From Kofleriaceae bacterium (GTDB lineage Bacteria; Myxococcota_A; Polyangia; Haliangiales; Haliangiaceae): a stretch of DNA of 64,000 bases. The stretch's first letter is position 1. Every line of letters begins with the position of its first letter. Below the pieces are notes generated by a model, which did not search any database, was not told where the DNA came from, and worked only from the letters and a program-made list of their open reading frames with translations. The DNA lies in the NCBI GenBank assembly GCA_018058095.1, contig JAGPCO010000008.1, forward strand, positions 1-64,000, given 5' to 3'. Below, piece after piece: positions 1-7,964 of this stretch. The position numbers were made by a program, and so were the translations under genes.

Positions 1-148
1 CACCACCGCCACATCCACCACCCGCGCCACCACCACCCCCGCCACCACCCCCCCCACCACCAACACCACCACCACCACCACCCCCACCACCACCACCCCC
101 ACCACCACCACCACCACCACCCGCACCACCACCACCCGCACCACCACC
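1..148. repeat. ACC-rich triplet repeat encoding poly-glycine
   Basis: On the plus strand this is a near-continuous run of CAC/ACC triplets; in the minus-strand frame of the spike gene it reads GGT/GGG/GGC. Five of 49 codons are not Gly (three Ala, one Val, one Cys). It continues past the left edge. Such a tract is prone to slippage and assembly error, so its length should be treated as approximate. Confidence 0.9.
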
Positions 149-916
149 GCGCTCCTGATCTCGTGCGGTCTCCTTGCCCTTGGCGCCGAGGCTGCCACCC
201 CCGCTGCCGAGGGAGCCCGATCCACCACCACCGGTGTTGACCAGGATCTGCGGCGACTTCATCGACAGCGACGAGCTAGCCGTGATCGTCAGGTTGCTCT
301 TGCCGTTCCACTCGAACTTGGCCTTGGCCGACATCGACAGCGAGTCCGACGAGGTCATCGCCACCGTCGTCGACTGCAGGATGACGTTGTTGGACGCCTT
401 GATCGTGATCTTGCCGGCGCACTCGATCTTCACCAGCTTGGCGGCGGTATCGAGGACGATCTTGTTCTGCTTGGTCTTGTCGACCAGGATGACCTTCTCG
501 GCCCCATCCTTGTCGTCGAAGATCACCCGGTGTCCCGAGCGCGACTTGATCAGCTTCGTCTGGTTCTTGCTGCTGTCGTTGACCTCGGGGGTCGGTTGCT
601 TGGCGCTCCACATCGCGCCGATCACGATCGGGCGGCGGATCTCACCGTGCTCGAACACCACCAGGACCTGGTCGCCGACCTCAGGCAGGAAGTACACGCC
701 GCGGTCGTTGCCCGCCATCGGCGTCAGGACCCGGGCCCAGTAGGTGTTCTCCTCGGTCGGCAGGTGCAGCAGCTTGACCCGAACGTGGTAACCCGGGTTC
801 TGCGGCGGCGTGTCCTTGTTGTCGGTCACCTCGGCCAGGTGCACGCCACGCAGCTTGTCGACGGTGTCGCGGGAGGAGGGCCCGGACCGGCGCAGGATGT
901 CGTCGAACTTGTACAT
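1..916 (-). CDS. gpV/VgrG-like baseplate spike protein with poly-glycine tail, cut by window edge
   Basis: The frame opens at an ATG (914-916) just after the previous spike gene and stays open to position 1, so at least 305 codons are present and the true C-terminus is missing. The N-terminal half has an OB-like segment (GYHVRVKLLHLP, ARVLTPMAGNDRG, FLPEVGDQVLVVFEHG) typical of phage gpV / gp5 / VgrG spike hubs, then the motif SRSGHRVIFDD and a repetitive beta-rich stretch expected of a spike beta-helix. From about residue 257 the protein becomes almost pure glycine (44 of 49 visible residues; the rest Ala, Val, Cys). It is parallel to the neighbouring spike at 939-1655, which shares the PEVGDQV and SRSGHR blocks, so the two are probably paralogues. 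I infer it forms or decorates the spike tip of the injection system. The role of the glycine tail is unknown. Confidence 0.8.
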   Translation of the reverse strand, partial: MYKFDDILRRSGPSSRDTVDKLRGVHLAEVTDNKDTPPQNPGYHVRVKLLHLPTEENTYWARVLTPMAGNDRGVYFLPEVGDQVLVVFEHGEIRRPIVIGAMWSAKQPTPEVNDSSKNQTKLIKSRSGHRVIFDDKDGAEKVILVDKTKQNKIVLDTAAKLVKIECAGKITIKASNNVILQSTTVAMTSSDSLSMSAKAKFEWNGKSNLTITASSSLSMKSPQILVNTGGGGSGSLGSGGGSLGAKGKETARDQERGGGAGGGGAGGGGGGGGGGGGGGGGGGGVGGGGGGGGGGGGAGGGCGGG

Positions 917-938
917 GGGCGTGTGCCTTACCCTGGTC

Positions 939-1655
939 CTACGGCCCCATGTAGGTCTGGCCGCCCTGGTACTTGCCAGTCGAACCGGCGGTGGCCTTGA
1001 CGGTCGCCCCATCGCCCGACAGCGTGCCGGTGGTGATGGTCGTGCCGTCCTTGCTCTCGATCTTGATGGCCGCCCCGGCCTCGACCACCAGCTCCTGGCA
1101 GGTCAGCTCGAGGTTGCCGCTCATGCTCGAGATGGACACACCGGCCCCGCCCGCGCCGCCGGGCTTGTGCACGGCGCACTTGTTGGGGCCGTCCCCATCG
1201 GCGGCGAAGTTGCCAACTCCGACCATGAGGTCGGTCGACATGTCCGCCACCACCACCTTGGTCGACGTGGTGTCGTCGAACAGCAGGCGGTGGCCGCTCC
1301 GACTGCGATAGCCACGGAAGTTGTTCTTGCCGTCGGCGTTGGTCTCCGGGTCGAAGTCGGGCTTGCTCCACACCCCACCCAGCACGACCGGCATCTTGAG
1401 ATCGCCGTTCACGAACATCACCATCACCTGGTCGCCGACGTCGGGCACCGCGTACCAGCCGAACTCGTTGCCCGCCATGGGCACCACCAGCTGGACCCAG
1501 TCGATCTGCTCCGTATCCCCGCCGTCGTACCAGGGCAGCTTCACCTTGATCCGGTTGATCTTGGTGTCGGGATCCTGGTTCTGCGTCACGATCGCGATGT
1601 AGACGCCAAAGCGAAGGTTGTCATCGTGCGCAGTGGCCGGCTGAGCGGGGCGCAC
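939..1655 (-). CDS. Phage baseplate assembly protein V-like spike protein
   Basis: 238 residues from a GTG start preceded by a purine-rich GGGGGAGCC site. Residues 15-110 carry the gpV/VgrG OB-fold pattern (FGVYIAIVTQNQDP, KVKLPWYDGG, VVPMAGNEFGWYAVPDVGDQVMVMF, PVVLGGVWS), followed by YRSRSGHRLLFDD and a Gly/Thr-rich C-terminal beta region. In contractile injection systems this protein caps the tube and forms the membrane-piercing spike. In VgrG proteins the gpD hub and the gpV spike are fused; here the hub is the separate gene at 1659-2738, three bases upstream, as in phage P2. The downstream gene is a second spike-like protein, 22 bases away. Confidence 0.85.
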   Translation of the reverse strand: MRPAQPATAHDDNLRFGVYIAIVTQNQDPDTKINRIKVKLPWYDGGDTEQIDWVQLVVPMAGNEFGWYAVPDVGDQVMVMFVNGDLKMPVVLGGVWSKPDFDPETNADGKNNFRGYRSRSGHRLLFDDTTSTKVVVADMSTDLMVGVGNFAADGDGPNKCAVHKPGGAGGAGVSISSMSGNLELTCQELVVEAGAAIKIESKDGTTITTGTLSGDGATVKATAGSTGKYQGGQTYMGP

Positions 1656-1658
1656 GCC

Positions 1659-2738
1659 TCAGGCTCCCCCACCCTGGCCGGACTTGACCTCGGCGTTGCG
1701 GGCCAGCCGCAGCACCGAGGTGAATCCGCCGTCCGGGCTCTGGTTGGTGCCATGGGTGTACCGGTGGGTCACGCCCATCACGAGGTACTTGCCGTTGAAC
1801 TTGTCTTCGCTCCGGTTCACCTGGATCGTGATGACGATTCCGGGCTTGTACTCCGGTGAGCCCATACACTCGGCCTCGGCCGTGATGTACGACAGGCCGT
1901 GCTCCTGGATCCGGGCCTCGCCCAGGGCCTGCGCCTCCTCGATGCTCCACACCGGGTTATCGACGTTGTAGGTCACGGCCGGGGCCTGGGCGCCTGACGC
2001 CGACGAGCTGGTCTTGTCACCCAGCGGCGACGGCTGGGTGCTGACCCGCTTGACGATGGCCTCCTTCTTCTCCGGGTCCCAGCCACGCACCTCGACCGCC
2101 TGCACCGCCGGCGAGGAGCTCATGCGTGGCGAGAAGCTCTTGATGCGGTGGCCCTCGTTGGGGTTCTCGAACACCTTGAAGGTGATGCCCGAGTCCTTGT
2201 CGAGCTCCGGCCGCTTGACCATCACCTTGTCGCCATCGGTCCAGATGAAGCAGCCCAGCCGTGAGGCGCGGATGCGCGCGAACTCGAGGTCACTCTGGTT
2301 GTGCTGTTCGACCTGACGGTGGTTGATCTCCGGACCCTTCCACTCCGGGGCCTGGCCAAGCACTTCCTGCAGGATCTGCTTGTCGGTCCGGTCCTTCCAG
2401 TTCCGAGTCTTCTTGCCGCGGGTGGCCTTGTGCAGCTTGCAGAAGGCCCGCACCACCAGCCGGGACTCGCCGCCCGCCTTGTACTGCGGCTCGAGACCGA
2501 CGACCTCGCCGGAGAACAGCGGCGGCCCGCCGTTCTCGCTCACCTCGAGCTTCATCGGGTCGCCGTGGTTGCACTGCGGCGTGTACTTGTGATCGTCGTT
2601 CTTGAGGACCACCACCGCCATGTGTGGCTGGTTGAAGTCCATCTCGAGCACGAACGACACGATGTCGGACACCGACACCGGCCCGCCGATGTCGAGCTTC
2701 CACTTGATCGCGGTCGCGCGGTTGGTCAAGTCAGGCAC
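1659..2738 (-). CDS. Phage late control gene D-like baseplate hub protein
   Basis: 359 residues from a GTG start with AAGGGAG nine bases upstream. It matches the gpD / gp27-like hub that makes the pseudo-threefold adaptor between the tube and the spike: an N-terminal beta-rich domain (VSDIVSFVLEMDFNQPHMAVVVL), then the characteristic block around residues 150-175 (EQHNQSDLEFARIRASRLGC), and a C-terminal barrel with KYLVMGVTHRYTHGTNQSPDGGFTS, the usual gpD C-terminal signature. It sits between the tube adaptor and the gpV-like spike, the order expected for baseplate assembly. Length is ordinary for the family. Confidence 0.87.
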   Translation of the reverse strand: MPDLTNRATAIKWKLDIGGPVSVSDIVSFVLEMDFNQPHMAVVVLKNDDHKYTPQCNHGDPMKLEVSENGGPPLFSGEVVGLEPQYKAGGESRLVVRAFCKLHKATRGKKTRNWKDRTDKQILQEVLGQAPEWKGPEINHRQVEQHNQSDLEFARIRASRLGCFIWTDGDKVMVKRPELDKDSGITFKVFENPNEGHRIKSFSPRMSSSPAVQAVEVRGWDPEKKEAIVKRVSTQPSPLGDKTSSSASGAQAPAVTYNVDNPVWSIEEAQALGEARIQEHGLSYITAEAECMGSPEYKPGIVITIQVNRSEDKFNGKYLVMGVTHRYTHGTNQSPDGGFTSVLRLARNAEVKSGQGGGA

Positions 2739-2753
2739 GTCAGGCTCCCTTGC

Positions 2754-3269
2754 TTAGGTCGCTCCCGAGGCGCCGCCGGTGGTCCCGGCTGCGCCAGCGC
2801 TCGCCGCGCGGGCGGCCAGCCGCTGCGCCTCCTTGAGCTTGAGATTCACGGTGCATCGCACCGGCTTGCCGTCGTTGCCGAACATCGTGTACTTGGTCGA
2901 CAGCGACTCGATCACCCCGATGAAGTCCGGGATGGGGCCGTACAGGACCTTGACCTTGTGCGGGCGACGCTCGGCCTCCGGACCGTCCTGGCTGCGCATC
3001 TTCGCCATGTGCAGGAGCGGCTCGACGTAGCGGCCGTGCACGTTCACGTCCTGCTCGAAGCCGTCGAACACGAGCTCGAGCGCCATGGTCCGGCCCTCGG
3101 CGCCGGTGAACTCCAGGTACGGCTCGTCGGCCTTGGAGTCCTTGTGCTTCTGCCAGGGCACGGTCTTGTCGACCTGGAACTCCTTGGGGTTGTACTGGGC
3201 CTCGACGGAGGTGCCGTCGTCCATGCTGACGATCTTGAGCTTGGTCTTGCTGTTCCAGGAATCAGCCAT
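2754..3269 (-). CDS. Contractile injection system tube adaptor (Pvc7/Afp7 N-domain type)
   Basis: 171 residues. The segment MDDGTSVEAQYNPKEFQVDK followed by WQKHKDSKADEPYLEFTGAE and LELVFDG is the pattern of the CIS_tube family (Afp7/Pvc7 and phage gp53-like proteins), which connects the tube end to the hub in the baseplate. Pvc7-type proteins usually continue into a LysM peptidoglycan-binding domain; this one stops after a short Ala/Gly tail (GAAGTTGGASGAT), so the LysM part is absent. It follows the giant protein gene by only three bases and precedes the hub gene, so it is surely co-transcribed. Confidence 0.82.
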   Translation of the reverse strand: MADSWNSKTKLKIVSMDDGTSVEAQYNPKEFQVDKTVPWQKHKDSKADEPYLEFTGAEGRTMALELVFDGFEQDVNVHGRYVEPLLHMAKMRSQDGPEAERRPHKVKVLYGPIPDFIGVIESLSTKYTMFGNDGKPVRCTVNLKLKEAQRLAARAASAGAAGTTGGASGAT

Positions 3270-3272
3270 GGC

Positions 3273-6200
3273 TTACGGCTCCCCGCTGTTGCGCCAACGA
3301 GCGATCTCCATCATCTCCAACAACTGGCGATAGACGTCTTGTGCGATCCGCTCGATATCCGCTTTGCCGGCGCGGGCCGGCGTGCTGCTCATGCTCGGTG
3401 TGGCCGAGGAGGTCGAGCTCGGCCCACGGGTCGAGGCTGCCACCTGCGCCGGCGGCGCGGCCTGGACCAGCGTGAGCTCTGCCATCGAGATGCCCTCGCC
3501 GGCGTCGCCACGCTGCTCCATCATGCGCCGCGCGGCCTGCTCGAACCAGGCGGGGATCTCGACCTCGCCGCCACCGTGACGGCCGGCTCGGCCGGTGCGA
3601 ATCAGCTCGGGCGCCGCGGTCGGAGCCCGTGGCGCCGGAGACGGCGAGGATCCGGTCATCGGCGCCGCGGCTGGAGCCACCGGCGCCGCGGCCGGCGTCG
3701 AGACGTAGGACGAGAGCGCCTCGCCGGCCCGGTGCGAAAGCCCGGCCAGGCCCGGACGGAGGTCGGAGGAGCCCATCTCCTCGTCGGGTCCCACCAGGTC
3801 GAGGCCAGGGGTCTGGACGCGGGGCTGACCACGCCCGGTCCCATCGGTCGACCGACCGCCCGTGACCAGGTCAGGCGCGCCCGCGACCCGGTCGGTCTCC
3901 CGCCCGGTCGCCGGGGCGCCATCGGCCGTGTGCCCCAGCGCATGCACCACGGGCAAGACCGACCATGCCAGCGCCGCGCGCTCGCGCGGGGACATGCCCG
4001 GACCGTCATCATCACGCGCGGCCAGCGCCAGCGCCCGCGCCGCTTGAGCCGAGGTCGACAGGCCACGACCAAGGTCCGACTGCGCCAGGGCGGCGAACAC
4101 CGCCTCAAAGCGAGCCCGCCGCGGCCCGGCCGCAGCCGCTGCGCTCTCGATCACGACCGAGGGTGGCAAGGTGCCGGCCTGCTCGAGCGCCACGGCGCGC
4201 TCCGATCCAGGCTCGACCGTCTCCTCCGGCCCACCGGCCGCGAGCACCGCCTCGGCGCCGCGGTCACGAACCGTGACGCTGCCGGGCGCACGGCCAGCGT
4301 GGAGCGCCTCGAACACGCTGCTGCCGGCCGTCCGATCGAGGCCCCGGGCCTGGTCGAGTGAAGGTACGGCGAACATGGCCAGCTCGGCGACGACGCGCGC
4401 CGCCTGCAGCTCGAGCGCCGCCACGGTCAGCCCACCGGCGCCGTCGGGCGGCGTCGCCTGGAGGCCGAGCCCAGCCACCGCTGCCGGCGGCCACAACACC
4501 GCGCCACGCGCACGTGCCGGTGTCGACGTGAGGTCTCCACCGTGGTGCGGCTGAGCAGCCGCTCCGATCATCCGCGGGCGACCACCAACCTCGACCGAGC
4601 GGTCCTCGGTCTCGCCGGCGAGGGCCCGGACGAAGGTGAACTCGATCGCCCCGGCCATGGACTGCAGGGCCACCGATCCACCCGCTGCCAGGCGCGTGGC
4701 AGCCACGGCGTCGGCCGGGCTCAACCCGTAGACGCGGGCCGCCAGCACCATCTCCGGTGACACGAACTCATGCGCCAGGCCGGCCGCGCCCAGCTCGGTG
4801 CTGGCCGCAAGGCGACGCGAGCGCTCGGCGGTCATGCCTGGCCGCCCGGTCCATCCCGGACCACCGATCTCGGCCGCCGGCGCGACCAGGGGCCAGCCAA
4901 GCGGACCCGCCGGAATACCGGTCGCCATCGCGGGCGGCTCGCCAGGCTGACTGAGGGTGCCGCTTGGCCCCACCATCGCCTCCGTCGAGCCCGTCGCCGT
5001 ATCCGGAGCCGGAGCCGATCCCGCGTCGAGACCCACCCACGGCGCCGCAACACCGAGGTCGGGCGCAGCGCCGCTCGCCCAGGCCGACACGGCCAGCGCG
5101 GGGCCGCTCGGAGCGAGCAGGTTGGAACGCAGGGTCATCGGCTGGTGGCTCGGCGCCGTGGCCGGATCGTCACCCAGCATGGCGGCCAGCAGCAGCTCCA
5201 TCGTCGGGGCCATCCCCGCGCGGATCGTCGCCGCCTGTGGACCGGTCCCGGGCCCGACGGACCCGGAGCCGATCGCGGCAGGGACCCGACCACGAACGTG
5301 CCCCGCCGGATCGACCACGAACGGCGACGCCGAGGACGAGCGTGTGGTCGGTCCGTCCATGCCCATCGCCATCGGCGAGTGGAGATGGGCCTCTGCCAGG
5401 GCCTCACCGGACAGCGCGCGCACGTCGAAGCTCGGCACGAGCGGCAACGGCATCATGCCAGCCAGGGCCGGGCGCATCGGCGACGCCGCCAGCTCCGGCG
5501 ACACACCCGGTCCCGGCGCTGCCGGCAAGGTGGCGGCGATCCGATCGGCCAGCGACGGGGACGGTGCGGTCTGGCGCTGCGCCTGGCTGGCGCCGGCCCG
5601 GGCCGCAGGGTCGGCGTCGGCGGTGCGCTCGAGGCCGCCCCGGCCACGTGCGGTGGCGATGGCCATGAGCAGGTCGTCCGACGTCTCGGCCGCGTCGTCG
5701 AGCCGGAGCGGCGCACGGCCGGGCGACGCGGTCAGGCGCGAGGCCGAGGCCGCCGCCGAGTCGGGCGCCTGTGCGGCGAGCGCGATCGGATCGAGCAGCA
5801 CCGTCGCCGGAGCCAGCCCGGCACGGCGAGTCGTCGCACCGAAGCGGGAGGCTGGATCGAGCTGGTCGAGGGCACCGGCGCTGGCGCCGCTGAGCCGGGC
5901 CAGCCAGCGGTCGGTCCAGGCCACGTGCTCGAACGCCGCCGGTGGCGCCGCCGTCAGGCTGGTCATCAGGTTGGCGCTCGGCGGGGGCGCCGCCAGGCGG
6001 GTCGCGCCGGTCGCGCCGGTCGCGAAGGCGGAGGGAGGCGGTGGCGCCCACGCCAGCGGTGGCGCCCAGGCGGCACCGGGTCGGTTGCTCGTGCCGGGAC
6101 CGACCGACGAGGCGAGGGCGATGGCGCCGAGGCCTGCCGGCTGCACCAGGCGCGGCCCGTGGGCAGGCAGCGGCGAGTGACCACTGGCGGCACCGTGCGC

Positions 6201-7427
6201 GAGCAGCTCGAGCACCTGCAGGCTGGCACCGGAGCTGGCTGACGGGGGAGTCGGGCTCGCCGTCGGAACCGGGGCCAGCATCGAGGACGCGGCAACCTGG
6301 CCGGCGGCAACCTGGCCGGCGGCAACCTGCTCGGCCCGCACCTGCTCGGCCCGCACCTGCTCGGCCACCCGCACCTGCTCGGCCACCCGCGCCTGCTCGG
6401 CCATCCGGGTTCGCTCGACGTGCAGCGCCTCGGCCAGCTGCCGCAGCTGCGGTCCCCGCTCGCTGCTCGCCGGCGCCCACCCATCGGTGCCAGAGGTCGG
6501 CACCTGGCGACTGGGCGTGGCAGCCCCGGTGGACGTGGTCCCCGTGGCGCTCACCTCGTCGCTCCATGGCGCCGCGGCGACGAACGGCAACGGCCCGATG
6601 CTGCGCACGCGGCCCGTCGGCGCCTGGCCCGACACGGCCGACGACAGCGACCCGGCGGTGGCCTGGTCCACGCCGTCGCTGGAGCGGATCTGGTCGAGGC
6701 CGATCGGCGCCGGCATCAGCCGGGCCATGGCCTGGTGGGCGAGGGCCCGGGTCTCGGTCGGCACGCTGGCCAGCGCCTGCACCATCCAGCGCGCGGCCGG
6801 CGTGGTGGCGGTCATGGCCTGGGCAGCCGACTCGGCCCGGCTCGGCATCGCCGACGCGTAGCGCGGCGCAAACGCCGGCTCCACCTCGGCGCCGCCGTGC
6901 GCAAACGACGGAGCGACGTACTCGAGAGTGCCGGCCACGTCCCCGGCGATGCCGGCCCAGTGCCGGTCACTCGGCGAAGCCGACCCGCTCGTCGAGCCCG
7001 CGCCGGCGCCGGTGGCCGGCGCGATGCCCCGGCCGTTCCACTTCCAGGCCACCCCGCCTGCGCGGGCCGCCTCGACCCAGTCGAGCTCGTCCTGGTACCA
7101 CGGACGCGGGAACAGCCACGATACCGATGACACCGCCCGCTCCGGGGCGGCCTCGCTCGAGAACATCTTGCGAAACCCGCGCAGCGAGGCGGTCTGGCTG
7201 GCCGCGCCGAGCCAGGGCGAGACCAGACCGTCGACGAAGCCGAGCGCACCCAGGCCACCACGCGAGGTTGGCTTTGACGGCGCCAGCCGCTCGATGTGGC
7301 GATCGGCGCCGCGCATGGCCGCGGCCTGCGTGGCCGATCGAAACGGCGCCGGCGCCGACAGCGCCGCCGTCAGCGCGCGGGCCTCCGAGGCGCCGGTCGC
7401 GGGAGTGGGTGCGGTCGGCTCCGACAT
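3273..7427 (-). CDS. Giant Ala/Pro/Gly-rich protein of the contractile injection locus, function unknown
   Basis: 1384 residues, ATG start with GGAG 12 bases upstream, nine bases after the tube gene's stop. I do not recognise a full-length family. Most of the chain is Ala, Pro, Gly, Ser and Thr with few long hydrophobic or coiled segments and is predicted by eye to be disordered. Three parts look ordered: residues about 70-125 (RGFRKMFSSEAAPE, FPRPWYQDELDWVEAAR); a repetitive Ala/Glu/Gln/Val helix near residues 345-385 (RVAEQVRVAEQVRAEQVRAEQ, then AAGQVAAGQ); and the C-terminal 30 residues (DIERIAQDVYRQLLEMMEIARWRNSG), which resemble the amphipathic tail on unknown proteins of other eCIS loci. 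Its position between the tube and the tube adaptor suggests a structural, tape-measure-like or cargo-recruiting role. That role is inference only. Confidence 0.7.
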   Translation of the reverse strand: MSEPTAPTPATGASEARALTAALSAPAPFRSATQAAAMRGADRHIERLAPSKPTSRGGLGALGFVDGLVSPWLGAASQTASLRGFRKMFSSEAAPERAVSSVSWLFPRPWYQDELDWVEAARAGGVAWKWNGRGIAPATGAGAGSTSGSASPSDRHWAGIAGDVAGTLEYVAPSFAHGGAEVEPAFAPRYASAMPSRAESAAQAMTATTPAARWMVQALASVPTETRALAHQAMARLMPAPIGLDQIRSSDGVDQATAGSLSSAVSGQAPTGRVRSIGPLPFVAAAPWSDEVSATGTTSTGAATPSRQVPTSGTDGWAPASSERGPQLRQLAEALHVERTRMAEQARVAEQVRVAEQVRAEQVRAEQVAAGQVAAGQVAASSMLAPVPTASPTPPSASSGASLQVLELLAHGAASGHSPLPAHGPRLVQPAGLGAIALASSVGPGTSNRPGAAWAPPLAWAPPPPSAFATGATGATRLAAPPPSANLMTSLTAAPPAAFEHVAWTDRWLARLSGASAGALDQLDPASRFGATTRRAGLAPATVLLDPIALAAQAPDSAAASASRLTASPGRAPLRLDDAAETSDDLLMAIATARGRGGLERTADADPAARAGASQAQRQTAPSPSLADRIAATLPAAPGPGVSPELAASPMRPALAGMMPLPLVPSFDVRALSGEALAEAHLHSPMAMGMDGPTTRSSSASPFVVDPAGHVRGRVPAAIGSGSVGPGTGPQAATIRAGMAPTMELLLAAMLGDDPATAPSHQPMTLRSNLLAPSGPALAVSAWASGAAPDLGVAAPWVGLDAGSAPAPDTATGSTEAMVGPSGTLSQPGEPPAMATGIPAGPLGWPLVAPAAEIGGPGWTGRPGMTAERSRRLAASTELGAAGLAHEFVSPEMVLAARVYGLSPADAVAATRLAAGGSVALQSMAGAIEFTFVRALAGETEDRSVEVGGRPRMIGAAAQPHHGGDLTSTPARARGAVLWPPAAVAGLGLQATPPDGAGGLTVAALELQAARVVAELAMFAVPSLDQARGLDRTAGSSVFEALHAGRAPGSVTVRDRGAEAVLAAGGPEETVEPGSERAVALEQAGTLPPSVVIESAAAAAGPRRARFEAVFAALAQSDLGRGLSTSAQAARALALAARDDDGPGMSPRERAALAWSVLPVVHALGHTADGAPATGRETDRVAGAPDLVTGGRSTDGTGRGQPRVQTPGLDLVGPDEEMGSSDLRPGLAGLSHRAGEALSSYVSTPAAAPVAPAAAPMTGSSPSPAPRAPTAAPELIRTGRAGRHGGGEVEIPAWFEQAARRMMEQRGDAGEGISMAELTLVQAAPPAQVAASTRGPSSTSSATPSMSSTPARAGKADIERIAQDVYRQLLEMMEIARWRNSGEP

Positions 7428-7435
7428 CGTCGGTG

Positions 7436-7900
7436 TTACTCCAGCCCGTGGTGGGCGAGCTCGAGGGTCTCGATGGAGACCTCGCTCTTGCTGGCGTCGA
7501 AGTCAGAGATCTCCCACTTGACCGGCATGGCCTCGATGAAGCGCCACGACGACACCTCGCGCAGCGCCGTGTCGAGCTGGATGATGCGGCCGCTGGCGCG
7601 CACCTTCCGGCCCGACGGCGCCATCCACTGCCGCTTCCAGTCCAGCAGCGCGGACGTGCCGGAGTAGCCGCGCTTGAGGATGATGTTGGCCCACTTGGTG
7701 GCACCGGGGACCCGGAAGGTCGTGTTGTTGACGCCGCCGGCGCGGATGTCGATCACCTCGGTCTCGTACTTGAGCCCACTGACCGAGCGGAAGAACGCCT
7801 CGGCGCCATCCTTGAGATCACCCAGCTCGAACTGGACCTTGAAGCAGAACGACGGCATCGGGTCGCGTCGCGAGGCCGGGCTATTGCTGTTGACTGCCAT
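7436..7900 (-). CDS. Contractile tail tube protein (gp19/Hcp-fold, Afp1/Afp5 type)
   Basis: 154 residues from the ATG at 7898-7900, chosen over an in-frame upstream start because a GGGGG ribosome site lies 6-10 bases before it. The sequence has the T4 gp19-like tail tube signature: DPMPSFCFKVQFELGDL, FFRSVSGLKYETEVIDIRAGG, FRVPGATKWANIILKRGYSG, LLDWKRQW, and the C-terminal SDFDASKSEVSIETLELAHHGLE. These proteins stack as hexamers to form the inner tube that is driven out when the sheath contracts. It lies directly downstream of the larger sheath gene. A second, two-domain tube-like protein is encoded at 10595-11509. Confidence 0.9.
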   Translation of the reverse strand: MAVNSNSPASRRDPMPSFCFKVQFELGDLKDGAEAFFRSVSGLKYETEVIDIRAGGVNNTTFRVPGATKWANIILKRGYSGTSALLDWKRQWMAPSGRKVRASGRIIQLDTALREVSSWRFIEAMPVKWEISDFDASKSEVSIETLELAHHGLE

Positions 7901-7964
7901 GAAAGCCCCCAGTTTCTTCAGGTCCAAGACGGGTCGGAGTCGTCGGGTCGAACGGTCGCAGGAT

